Source: Clostridiales bacterium (GTDB lineage: Bacteria; Bacillota; Clostridia; Lachnospirales; CAG-274). Taken from it: a stretch of DNA of 7,630 nucleotides. The DNA lies in the NCBI GenBank assembly GCA_018371275.1, contig JAHALF010000028.1, positions 1-7,630 of the forward strand, written 5' to 3'. Under the pieces are notes generated by a model that searched no databases, was not told where the DNA came from, and saw only the letters and a list, made by a program, of their open reading frames with translations. Below, piece after piece: positions 1-4,242 of the stretch (position 1 is the stretch's first letter; each line of letters begins with the position of its first letter). The translations under genes were made by a program, and so were the position numbers.

Positions 1-766
1 TTTTATTTTTAATATTATCACTGTTGTTGCTTTCAAATTTTTTAGCAACATATTCTATTAATTTTACTAAGTTATTTTTATCTAATTTTTTAAGTTCAGC
101 AATTAAACCATTAATGCGAATTTTTTTATTGTTCACAGTAATAGTTTTTTGGCTTGTTAATAAATCATTAACAATATCAATTACAAGATTATTTAATCCA
201 TTGTCATTGTTTTCAATTTCAATTTTAAAATTTGGGGTATAGTCCGTCTGTCCGTCTGTCATTTCATTTTTTAAACTTTGGTTGTCATCGACAGACAGAC
301 TTATATTTTCTTTTTTTATATTTTCTTTTTTATTTATTTTATTATTAGTGTCGTGTTTACCGATGTCTGAAATACCGATGTGGGAATTTCCGATTTCGGA
401 TACATTACTTTTATTTACTTGCTTTTCTATATTATTTTCTTGTGACACTGGTTTTAAAAAAACAGTATATTTAACTCCACAAAATTTACCATTTTCTGTT
501 TTTAATTGTTCTTTTTGCAAGTAACCTAAATTAATTAATTCTTTTATTCCTGCAGCAACAGAATCTCTACCATCTTTTTTTAATTGAACTAGAGTTGTTT
601 GATATAGACTATGCGTAGGACTATTTTGAAATTGTAAAATTTGGCAATATATACCTAATGCTTTGTAAGATACACGTGTATCATTTAATATTATATTTGG
701 TATTGTTGTAAAACCAATAAACTCAGTACTAAATACAAAAGTTGTTTCATTATTAAAGTTTTTCAT
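1..766 (-). CDS. Replication initiator protein (winged-helix N-terminus, DUF6017-like C-terminus), 3' end outside window
   Basis: The minus-strand frame is open from the ATG at 766-764 to the left edge (255 codons seen, no stop). SD AGGAG (776-780) lies 9 nt upstream of the ATG. Residues ~10-95 resemble the winged-helix domain of Gram-positive phage and plasmid replication proteins: a 'GFTTIPNIILND' opening, then 'KKDGRDSVAAGIKELINLGYL', the usual recognition-helix region. Residues ~100-190 form a polar, low-complexity linker. From ~205 on, 'TITVNNKKIRINGLIAELKKLD' recalls the C-terminal DUF6017 region of RepA-type plasmid initiators. From family knowledge such proteins bind the origin and start theta replication. 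A DnaD-like phage replication protein is the main alternative. The gene lies apart from the lytic replication genes and points away from them, suggesting maintenance rather than lytic replication. Family assignment is from memory of the motifs, not a search. Confidence 0.72.
   Translation of the reverse strand, partial: MKNFNNETTFVFSTEFIGFTTIPNIILNDTRVSYKALGIYCQILQFQNSPTHSLYQTTLVQLKKDGRDSVAAGIKELINLGYLQKEQLKTENGKFCGVKYTVFLKPVSQENNIEKQVNKSNVSEIGNSHIGISDIGKHDTNNKINKKENIKKENISLSVDDNQSLKNEMTDGQTDYTPNFKIEIENNDNGLNNLVIDIVNDLLTSQKTITVNNKKIRINGLIAELKKLDKNNLVKLIEYVAKKFESNNSDNIKNK
242..300. repeat. GTCC/GTCT tetranucleotide repeats and inverted copy inside the initiator gene
   Basis: Plus strand 242-260 reads GTCCGTCTGTCCGTCTGTC, two 8-bp units plus GTC. 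Positions 290-300 hold the inverted copy GACAGACAGAC. In the mRNA the two arms (250-260 and 290-300) can pair over 11 bp with one G-U. The period of four or eight is out of step with codons, so protein repetition does not explain it. Some RepA_N-type plasmids carry their origin inside the rep coding sequence, so an internal origin or iteron role is plausible but inferred. Confidence 0.5.
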
Positions 767-769
767 AAT

Positions 770-854
770 AAAAATCTCCTTTAAGTTATAATTTATTTTA
801 TAGTTCTTTTTGTGAAATTAAATATAAAACAAATATAATAAAAAGGAGATTTTT
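770..854 (-). promoter_or_regulatory. Initiator leader with anti-SD inverted repeat
   Basis: Positions 770-782 (AAAAATCTCCTTT) and 842-854 (AAAGGAGATTTTT) form a perfect 13-bp inverted repeat separated by 59 nt. The proximal arm contains the initiator's SD. Any mRNA starting upstream of 854 could fold to occlude its own ribosome site, limiting initiator synthesis. The pairing is seen; the regulatory role is inferred. Confidence 0.5.
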
Positions 855-875
855 TAAATTTTTAACATATTAATA

Positions 876-904
876 TTGACTTTATCAAGACATTCATTTA
901 TAAT
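876..904 (+). promoter_or_regulatory. Putative sigma-A promoter reading rightward
   Basis: TTGACT (876-881), 17-nt spacer, TATAAT (899-904). No reading frame with an SD follows; the predicted transcript would start near 911 and meet two terminator-like hairpins by 1018, so it probably makes a short non-coding RNA. The spacer contains TATCAAGACAT (883-893), resembling the operator-like TTGTCAAGACAA at the repressor promoter. Confidence 0.6.
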
Positions 905-911
905 ATTAACA
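903..911 (-). promoter_or_regulatory. Possible extended -10 for the initiator gene
   Basis: On the minus strand TGTTAATAT fits the extended -10 pattern TGnTAATAT, with a predicted start near 896. No good -35 is visible at the right distance (AAGATT). The element overlaps the -10 of the opposite promoter (899-904), so the two would compete for polymerase. A start here would place the anti-SD arm (842-854) in the mRNA. Confidence 0.35.
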
Positions 912-923
912 TAGTTATGTTAA
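906..923. promoter_or_regulatory. 18-bp palindrome, operator candidate
   Basis: TTAACATAGTTATGTTAA has two perfect 8-bp arms around GT. It covers the predicted start of the rightward transcript and the -10 of the minus-strand promoter. Its reverse strand contributes to ACTATGTTAATATT (902-915), found exactly again at 2594-2607 beside the repressor gene, which suggests a common DNA-binding protein. Confidence 0.5.
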
Positions 924-929
924 AAAATC

Positions 930-957
930 TTATAATCTTTTTAGATTATAATCTTTT
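930..957 (+). terminator. AT-only hairpin with T-rich tail
   Basis: TTATAATCT (930-938), loop TTTT, AGATTATAA (943-951), then TCTTTTT. A 9-bp stem with only one G-C pair, so it may be a weak terminator or attenuator ahead of the stronger one at 967-1018. Confidence 0.35.
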
Positions 958-966
958 TATTTAGAG

Positions 967-1018
967 CTCTTAACTCATTTAAGATTTGCGGTCAAGATGA
1001 GTTAAGAGTTTTTGTTTT
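967..1018 (+). terminator. Rho-independent terminator
   Basis: CTCTTAACTCAT (967-978) pairs perfectly over 12 bp with ATGAGTTAAGAG (997-1008), with an 18-nt loop, followed by TTTTTGTTTT. It ends the rightward transcript from 911 and insulates the next promoter at 1044. Confidence 0.75.
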
Positions 1019-1043
1019 ATATTTAATTTTTTATTACCCTATC

Positions 1044-1072
1044 TTGAAAAAATTATTATTATGTGGTATAAT
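1044..1072 (+). promoter_or_regulatory. Promoter of the antitoxin RNA
   Basis: TTGAAA (1044-1049), 17-nt spacer, TATAAT (1067-1072); predicted start near 1079. The near-consensus -10 and ideal spacing suit a strongly expressed, short-lived antisense RNA. Confidence 0.68.
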
Positions 1073-1078
1073 TTGCTT

Positions 1079-1200
1079 AAGATAGAATAATAATTATATA
1101 GTGCTAATGTTGGTAGCATTGACACTAGCAAATTATTGTGATTGGCTATTTAAAAAGAGTTTATTAATAACCGTTCCTTTGTCTAGGCGGTTATTTTTTT
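1079..1200 (+). ncRNA. Putative type I antitoxin RNA
   Basis: A ~120-nt transcript is predicted between the promoter at 1044-1072 and the terminator at 1166-1200, with no plausible coding frame. It runs convergently with the small toxin gene on the other strand and overlaps that gene's stop codon and 3' end, as in Fst/RNAII and TxpA/RatA-type loci. Positions 1100-1126 form a hairpin (AGTG-CACT outer stem and TAATG-CATTG inner stem around TTGGTAG). GCAAATTATT (1128-1137) can pair, with one bulged base, with the AATAATTGC near the predicted 5' end of the toxin mRNA, offering a second contact point. Layout and signals are seen; the antitoxin role is inferred. Confidence 0.55.
1166..1200 (+). terminator. 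Shared terminator between toxin and antitoxin
   Basis: AATAACCG (1166-1173) pairs with CGGTTATT (1188-1195), with an inner CCT/AGG stem, followed by a T run to 1200. On the plus strand it is a strong terminator. On the minus strand the same hairpin lies just after the toxin stop codon and probably ends or stabilises that mRNA too. Confidence 0.7.
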
Positions 1201-1262
1201 GTGTGTCCATTTAAAACTAATAAAATTGTTAAAAAAATCATTATCAACTCATAGTCGGACAT
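1191..1262 (-). CDS. Small hydrophobic holin-like toxin, 23 aa (type I toxin-antitoxin)
   Basis: ATG at 1262-1260 and TAA at 1193-1191 give 23 residues: start MSDYE, then a hydrophobic stretch LIMIFLTILLVL, ending NGHTKK. The charged start, single short hydrophobic segment and Lys-rich tail match the Firmicutes 'putative holin-like toxin' peptides (Hol-Tox), usually about 30 residues, so this one is short. A very strong G-rich SD (AAAGGGGGTGGAG, within 1267-1278) lies in a hairpin. A sigma-A promoter (1321-1349) points at it and a convergent RNA gene shares its terminator. In related loci such peptides damage the membrane when the antisense RNA is lost, stabilising the element. Function is inferred from peptide form and locus layout; the short hydrophobic core could mean a weakened toxin. 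Confidence 0.62.
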   Translation of the reverse strand: MSDYELIMIFLTILLVLNGHTKK

Positions 1263-1264
1263 AA

Positions 1265-1292
1265 GCTCCACCCCCTTTCAAAAGGAGTGAGC
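1265..1292 (-). promoter_or_regulatory. Hairpin sequestering the toxin ribosome site
   Basis: On the minus strand GCTCACTCCTTT (1281-1292) pairs with AAGGGGGTGGAGC (1265-1277), allowing one bulged G and G-U pairs, around a three-base loop. The 3' arm is the toxin SD. Translation of type I toxin mRNAs is commonly held back by such a structure in the leader. Confidence 0.6.
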
Positions 1293-1320
1293 CAACCACC
1301 TAGAATAATTTGCAATTATT

Positions 1321-1349
1321 ATTATAATATAGATTTAATTTTATATCAA
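1321..1349 (-). promoter_or_regulatory. Promoter of the toxin mRNA
   Basis: On the minus strand TTGATA (1349-1344), a 17-nt spacer and TATAAT (1326-1321) predict a start near 1314 and a ~50-nt leader. The leader begins with a possible AATAATT-GCA-AATTATT hairpin. The -35 overlaps the stop codon of immA. Confidence 0.66.
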
Positions 1350-1873
1350 GATTTTTTATTTTCTATAAAATTTTTAAAGTTATTATATACTTTTTGTTCT
1401 AAATGACTTGTATAAAATTTATTTCTTTGTATTAGTTCTTTAAGTCTTTTAGAACGATATTCTGCCGATTGTAAAGAGACATTACATATACTTGATATAT
1501 CTTGAGGAGTAATACAATTTATCTCTTTTAAAACAATAGCAGGCATTAACAAACATCTGGCGAAAATATTGGCTTGATATTCTTCAAGTCCAATATTGGT
1601 GTGTGTTGAATGCTCTATATTAGTATGTTTTAATAGTATATGCCCTAGTTCGTGAGCTATAGTAAATCTTGACCTAGTTTTTATTAAATTTTGATTTAAA
1701 AATATTGTTTTATTTTTTATAAATGCTTGTTTATCATCTTCTTGAATTAAATAAATATCTATTCCATAATAGTCTAGTATTTTATTTAATTCAATAGGTA
1801 AATGATTTGTTTTTGTTTCAAGTAAAGTTTGCCAAGCTTTATCACGAGCTATTTTATAGTATTTATAATTCAT
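1346..1873 (-). CDS. immA: ImmA/IrrE family zinc metallopeptidase
   Basis: 175 residues. The catalytic motif HELGH is at 74-78 within 'FTIAHELGHILLKH', and 'EEYQANIFARCLLMP' (97-111) supplies the likely third zinc ligand, Glu98. This layout and length fit ImmA of ICEBs1 and phage relatives, which cleave a partner XRE repressor to start induction. The partner is the repressor gene just upstream on the same strand (66 nt between them). The C-terminal ~60 residues are helical and charged, possibly for partner recognition. SD AAGGAG (1883-1888) precedes the ATG, but it overlaps a 12-bp inverted repeat (1874-1929), so translation may be held low. The family call is firm; the substrate is inferred from position. 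Confidence 0.9.
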   Translation of the reverse strand: MNYKYYKIARDKAWQTLLETKTNHLPIELNKILDYYGIDIYLIQEDDKQAFIKNKTIFLNQNLIKTRSRFTIAHELGHILLKHTNIEHSTHTNIGLEEYQANIFARCLLMPAIVLKEINCITPQDISSICNVSLQSAEYRSKRLKELIQRNKFYTSHLEQKVYNNFKNFIENKKS

Positions 1874-1929
1874 ATAGATACACTCCTTGCTTTATAATAA
1901 TAATGTTGTGTATCGTTGAGTGTATCTAT
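1874..1929 (-). promoter_or_regulatory. 12-bp inverted repeat over the immA ribosome site
   Basis: ATAGATACACTC (1874-1885) and GAGTGTATCTAT (1918-1929) are exact reverse complements separated by 32 nt. In the mRNA the 3' arm takes up the end of the SD and all bases up to the ATG. A second GTGTATC (1908-1914) beside the one in the distal arm (1920-1926) gives an alternative partner. There is no U-run, so it is not a terminator. It could equally be a DNA operator. Confidence 0.55.
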
Positions 1930-1939
1930 TATTATTTAC

Positions 1940-2497
1940 TTAAAAATATTTATGATAGTCTTTGGGGTCAAGTTTAACAGCATTTTTTGTTATCCTATCA
2001 AATTCTTCTTGTGATATTTCTGTTATACCTTCCCCACGTGCTATAACTTTTACTTTTTCTTGTGGTAAATCATAAACTTTATTATATAATTCATCTAATT
2101 TGTCAGTATTGTTAGTATAATAATTTTCAATAGATTTAATTAAAAAATTAATAATACTTTTTTTTGAAAATTCGTCTAATTTTATAAATGTTTCAAGTAA
2201 ATTTGTAGTAATATCATCTAGTTTATATTTATTTTTTAAAACATTTAGTATATCTTTTTCATTTTCAATAAATATAGGTTCTATACCATTTCTTAACCAG
2301 TTTTCATTTACATTAAAAGTTTGACAAATCAGTTTAATCATATGTTCTTTAACATCTACAAGACCAAGTTCTAAATTTTTAATTACAGAACGTGAAACTC
2401 CTAATTGTTTACCAAATTCAGTTTGATTAAATTTTTTATTTTCTTGTAAAGGTAGATGTTTTTTTCTTAATTCTATAATACGTTCATATATTTCCAT
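1940..2497 (-). CDS. immR: XRE-family phage repressor (ImmR/CI-like)
   Basis: The start chosen is the ATG at 2497 (185 residues), preceded by AGGTGG (2505-2510). An ATG further upstream at 2545 lies in the -35 of the promoter and so cannot be used. Residues 23-45 are a helix-turn-helix ('FNQTEFGKQLGVSRSVIKNLELG'), followed by 'NENWLRNG' at 64-71, a usual ending of phage XRE domains. The middle (80-140) is helical. The tail from ~151 ('VIARGEGITEISQEEFDRI') resembles short conserved tails of other Clostridia-type phage regulators. Paired with immA downstream, it is probably the lysogeny repressor inactivated by ImmA cleavage. The predicted mRNA starts at the SD, with almost no leader. ImmR orthology is by position and domain type only. 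Confidence 0.85.
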   Translation of the reverse strand: MEIYERIIELRKKHLPLQENKKFNQTEFGKQLGVSRSVIKNLELGLVDVKEHMIKLICQTFNVNENWLRNGIEPIFIENEKDILNVLKNKYKLDDITTNLLETFIKLDEFSKKSIINFLIKSIENYYTNNTDKLDELYNKVYDLPQEKVKVIARGEGITEISQEEFDRITKNAVKLDPKDYHKYF

Positions 2498-2516
2498 TTC
2501 TTCACCACCTTTTTTT

Positions 2517-2545
2517 ATTATACTTAAACATAATGTCCTTGTCAA
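2517..2545 (-). promoter_or_regulatory. Repressor promoter
   Basis: On the minus strand TTGACA (2545-2540), a 17-nt spacer and TATAAT (2522-2517): a full-consensus sigma-A promoter, with predicted start near 2510, at the SD. The palindrome 2539-2550 covers its -35, consistent with autoregulation. Confidence 0.8.
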
Positions 2546-2550
2546 GACAA
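2539..2550. promoter_or_regulatory. Operator candidate TTGTCAAGACAA
   Basis: Two 5-bp arms TTGTC/GACAA around AA, centred on the repressor -35. Related half-sites GACAA (2586-2590) and TTGTC (2606-2610) flank the core of the opposing promoter, and TATCAAGACAT recurs at 883-893 by the initiator promoter. Confidence 0.5.
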
Positions 2551-2577
2551 AAATTATTTTGTATTAAAAATCAAGTA

Positions 2578-2606
2578 TTGACATAGACAAATTACTATGT
2601 TAATAT
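2578..2606 (+). promoter_or_regulatory. Promoter divergent from the repressor
   Basis: TTGACA (2578-2583), 17-nt spacer, TAATAT (2601-2606) with an upstream TGT (extended -10). Predicted start near 2613, leading to the 54-codon gene at 2676. Confidence 0.7.
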
Positions 2607-2610
2607 TGTC
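2586..2610. promoter_or_regulatory. Imperfect dyad over the rightward promoter
   Basis: GACAA (2586-2590) and TTGTC (2606-2610) bracket the -10. The right part, ACTATGTTAATATTGTC, shares 14 exact bases with the initiator control region (902-915, opposite strand). Probably a repressor site, inferred. Confidence 0.4.
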
Positions 2611-2675
2611 CATATAAGACGAAATATATAAAAAAATGTACATATAAGTACTTTATTTAAAAGGGAGGATATTTT

Positions 2676-2840
2676 ATGAAAATAAATACTGAAATTTTAA
2701 AGGAAATTGATGAAAATGAAAAAGTATGTATTTTATCAAAAGTTTTGCCAGATGAAATAAAGACATTGATAATAGCTAGAGCAACGGGTATGGTTGATAT
2801 GGCAGAGATGTTATCTCAAAAGTATAAAAACCACCCATAA
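2676..2840 (+). CDS. Unrecognised small protein, 54 aa
   Basis: ATG at 2676 with SD AGGGAGG (2662-2668) eight bases upstream; TAA at 2838-2840. The product is acidic at the start ('ILKEIDENEKVC') then has 'DEIKTLIIARATGMVDMAEMLSQK', which looks helical; no helix-turn-helix is evident. It is the only gene following the promoter opposed to the repressor, the place often held by cro or an antirepressor, but the window has a clearer Cro-like gene at 4239. The stop codon sits in the loop of the hairpin that terminates the opposing exonuclease gene. I do not recognise the family. The gene call rests on SD, promoter and frame. Confidence 0.65.
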   Translation: MKINTEILKEIDENEKVCILSKVLPDEIKTLIIARATGMVDMAEMLSQKYKNHP

Positions 2841-2849
2841 GAGTGGTTT
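2828..2849 (-). terminator. Terminator of the exonuclease gene, overlapping the 54-codon gene
   Basis: AAACCACCC (2828-2836) and GAGTGGTTT (2841-2849) pair with one mismatch around loop ATAA. On the minus strand the stem is followed by TTATACTTTT, making it a good terminator for the gene ending at 2858. The plus strand lacks a T run, but the hairpin may still end the opposing transcript. Confidence 0.65.
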
Positions 2850-2857
2850 AAATTAAG

Positions 2858-3685
2858 TTACATATTTACTACTAAAACTAAAAGTGCAATAAACCATATA
2901 AGTGATATTATTACAATTTTTATAGGCTTACCACCATTTACATATTTCCAAACTAAATAGCTTAATGTGATAGGTGTAAAAAATATTAAGCCTAAAATTA
3001 AAAATGATATTTTAAAACAACCAGTAGGTTGATTTTGTATTGTATTATTATCTTGGTTTATACCTTGAATATTATTTTGTAATTCTGTTGTTAAAAGCTC
3101 TTTTAAATTTTCGTAAACTTGATATGTAATAATACAGTCACCTTCGGCTCTATGTAGGTTAGTTGTATCAATATTAAAATGTTTTGCTATTGTAGGTAAT
3201 TTATGATTTTTTATTTCATCTGATAAAAACTCTCTTGAAATATAGAGAGTATCTATAAATTCATTAGATAAACTACTATCTATGTATTTATACATTTTCT
3301 GGATAAGAAATCCTAAATCAAACTTAGCATTATGACAAATTATGACTTTGTCGCTTATAAAGTTTTTTAATTTTAGTAAAACATCTTCTACATACCCACC
3401 TTCTTCTCTCATCATATCAAGTGTGATGCCTGTTAATTCAGTTATTTTTTTGGGTAATGATTTTCTGTCGGGATAGTCTATTAAAGAGCTATACTTGTCT
3501 ACTACATTACCATCAATAATATGCAATGCACATACTTCAATTATTTCAGAAGAAGTTGTTAATCCTGTTGTTTCAATATCAACAACAACATATTCAAATT
3601 TTAAGGGTAGTCTTATGCATTTGTATATATCATACTCTTCAAGACCAGTAAAGTTATAATAATTTTGACCTTTGTGTGAACTCAT
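2858..3685 (-). CDS. DnaQ-like (DEDDh) 3'-5' exonuclease with two C-terminal membrane segments
   Basis: 275 residues. Exonuclease motifs: 'VVDIETTG' (Asp36, Glu38), 'CHNAKFDLGFL' (Asp123) and 'HRAEGDC' (His178, Asp183), the complete DEDDh set seen in the epsilon subunit and PolC proofreading domains. After a Gln/Asn-rich linker (~202-222) come two hydrophobic segments, ~224-246 and ~256-274, that should place the nuclease on the cytoplasmic side of the membrane. SD AAAGGAAAGAGA precedes the ATG, and a promoter (3735-3763) and terminator (2828-2849) make it a single-gene unit beside the repressor, typical of genes expressed in the lysogen. From family knowledge it removes nucleotides from DNA or RNA 3' ends. 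A role against superinfecting phage or in entry exclusion is inference from the location and the anchor. Confidence 0.88.
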   Translation of the reverse strand: MSSHKGQNYYNFTGLEEYDIYKCIRLPLKFEYVVVDIETTGLTTSSEIIEVCALHIIDGNVVDKYSSLIDYPDRKSLPKKITELTGITLDMMREEGGYVEDVLLKLKNFISDKVIICHNAKFDLGFLIQKMYKYIDSSLSNEFIDTLYISREFLSDEIKNHKLPTIAKHFNIDTTNLHRAEGDCIITYQVYENLKELLTTELQNNIQGINQDNNTIQNQPTGCFKISFLILGLIFFTPITLSYLVWKYVNGGKPIKIVIISLIWFIALLVLVVNM

Positions 3686-3734
3686 AAATATTCTCTTTCC
3701 TTTTCTATATAGTTAAATAAAAATAGATACAATA

Positions 3735-3763
3735 ATTATACAAGAAAAGGTAAAAATTTACAA
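3735..3763 (-). promoter_or_regulatory. Promoter of the exonuclease gene
   Basis: On the minus strand TTGTAA (3763-3758), a 17-nt spacer and TATAAT (3740-3735), with TG just before the -10; predicted start near 3728, ~43 nt before the ATG. Confidence 0.65.
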
Positions 3764-3805
3764 TAAAATCAAAGGTTAATTCTATAATTTTATTCTTAAT
3801 ATCAT

Positions 3806-3834
3806 TAATTCAAATTAAAATAATTCAAATTAAA
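3806..3834. repeat. Tandem 14-bp dyad repeat with 15-bp period
   Basis: TAATTCAAATTAAA occurs at 3806-3819 and 3821-3834. Each is itself a near palindrome (TTAATT-CA-AATTAA in the first copy). It lies between the divergent exonuclease and early genes. No good sigma-A promoter is visible for the early genes: TATAAA at 3878-3883 lacks a -35. The repeat is therefore a candidate binding site for an activator or for the Cro-like protein. Confidence 0.5.
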
Positions 3835-3885
3835 TAAATCAAAAACTTATTATTAAATTCCAATTTTAAATTACTACTATAAAAT

Positions 3886-3910
3886 CTATTGCACCAATAA
3901 GGTGCAGTAG
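3886..3910 (+). promoter_or_regulatory. Hairpin in the leader of the early genes
   Basis: CTATTGCACC (3886-3895), loop AATAA, GGTGCAGTAG (3901-3910): a 10-bp stem with one G-U pair. No T run follows, so it is probably not a terminator; it sits ~13-20 nt before the first early gene's ribosome site and may shape translation or mRNA stability. Confidence 0.45.
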
Positions 3911-3928
3911 ATAACAATATTTAAGAAG

Positions 3929-4078
3929 GTGTCAAAAATAAAGACTATTAAAATACAGTTTAAAGATAAAAGCATATACTATATGCTTGTGTTTGAGTAT
4001 GAAGAAATAGATATTTTTATATATTCTTTAGAAAAACAAAAAAATATGCCAATAGATTATTATGAGGAGGTGGTTTAG
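3929..4078 (+). CDS. Unrecognised early protein, 46-49 aa, unusual start
   Basis: The frame runs from GTG (3929-3931) to TAG (4076-4078). The GTG is inside the SD-like AAGAAGGTG, too close to be served by it. The codon at the ideal distance from AAGAAGG is ATA (3938-3940), giving a natural-looking protein beginning '(M)KTIKIQFKDK'. Either the rare ATA codon starts translation, the GTG is used despite the spacing, or an ancestral ATG has mutated. The product is small, with aromatic residues ('SIYYMLVFEYEEIDIFIY'), and no known motif. The next gene's start overlaps its stop by one base, arguing for translation in an operon. Confidence 0.55.
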   Translation: MSKIKTIKIQFKDKSIYYMLVFEYEEIDIFIYSLEKQKNMPIDYYEEVV

Positions 4079-4242
4079 TGTATAGGCTAAACATTATAGA
4101 AAATATTTATTATATGATTTTTTTTGATTTGGATAATGATAAGCCTAAAATAGTAAATCTTAATACCAAAAATTATATATTAGCAAAAGAAAGAGCAGAA
4201 AGATACAAAAAAGAATATTTAAAGTTAGGAGAAGAATTATGA
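4078..4242 (+). CDS. Unrecognised early protein, 54 aa, GTG start
   Basis: GTG (4078-4080) overlaps the preceding stop (TAGTG), with SD GAGGAGGTGG (4064-4073) just upstream. TGA (4240-4242) overlaps the ATG of the next gene (ATGA). The protein opens 'MYRLNIIENIYYMIFFDLDND' and ends in a charged helix ('LAKERAERYKKEYLKLGEEL'). No domain recognised. The coupled stop-start junctions on both sides support a real gene in the early operon. Confidence 0.65.
   Translation: MYRLNIIENIYYMIFFDLDNDKPKIVNLNTKNYILAKERAERYKKEYLKLGEEL

Larger units (their letters stand above)
911..1018 (+). ncRNA. Putative short untranslated RNA of ~105 nt
   Basis: The region is bounded by the TTGACT-TATAAT promoter and by the strong terminator ending near 1018. 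No start codon with an SD and a useful frame lies between. The RNA would contain an AT-only hairpin (930-951) and the terminator stem with an 18-nt loop. It does not overlap the initiator mRNA, so it is not a simple antisense of it. Function unknown; existence inferred from signals only. Confidence 0.35.

Noticed and set aside
242..300. CRISPR-like or minisatellite array
   Set aside because: The units are only 4-8 bp and there are no spacers of constant length; the segment is inside a coding frame.
24..524. Two plus-strand open frames (24-242 and 282-524) of 72 and 80 codons
   Set aside because: They lie opposite the long open minus-strand initiator frame, have no SD, and are Phe/Leu/Ser-rich as expected of antisense to AT-rich coding DNA.
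839..880. Plus-strand gene starting after GGAGATTTTT (845-854)
   Set aside because: No ATG or GTG with a useful frame follows at SD distance; the sequence is better explained as the anti-SD arm.
1079..1200. tRNA or riboswitch in the antitoxin RNA
   Set aside because: No cloverleaf, anticodon arm or TTCGA-type T loop is visible, and no gene lies downstream in sense.
1874..1929. Terminator between repressor and immA
   Set aside because: No T run follows the 3' arm on the minus strand; the arm runs directly into the immA start codon.
2498..2545. Longer start for the repressor (ATG at 2545)
   Set aside because: It lies within the full-consensus promoter; the ATG at 2497 has its own AGGTGG SD.
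3723..3730. ATAGATAC shared with the immA inverted repeat (1874-1881)
   Set aside because: Only 8-9 bases with A/T bias and no second arm here; too short to claim a common site.
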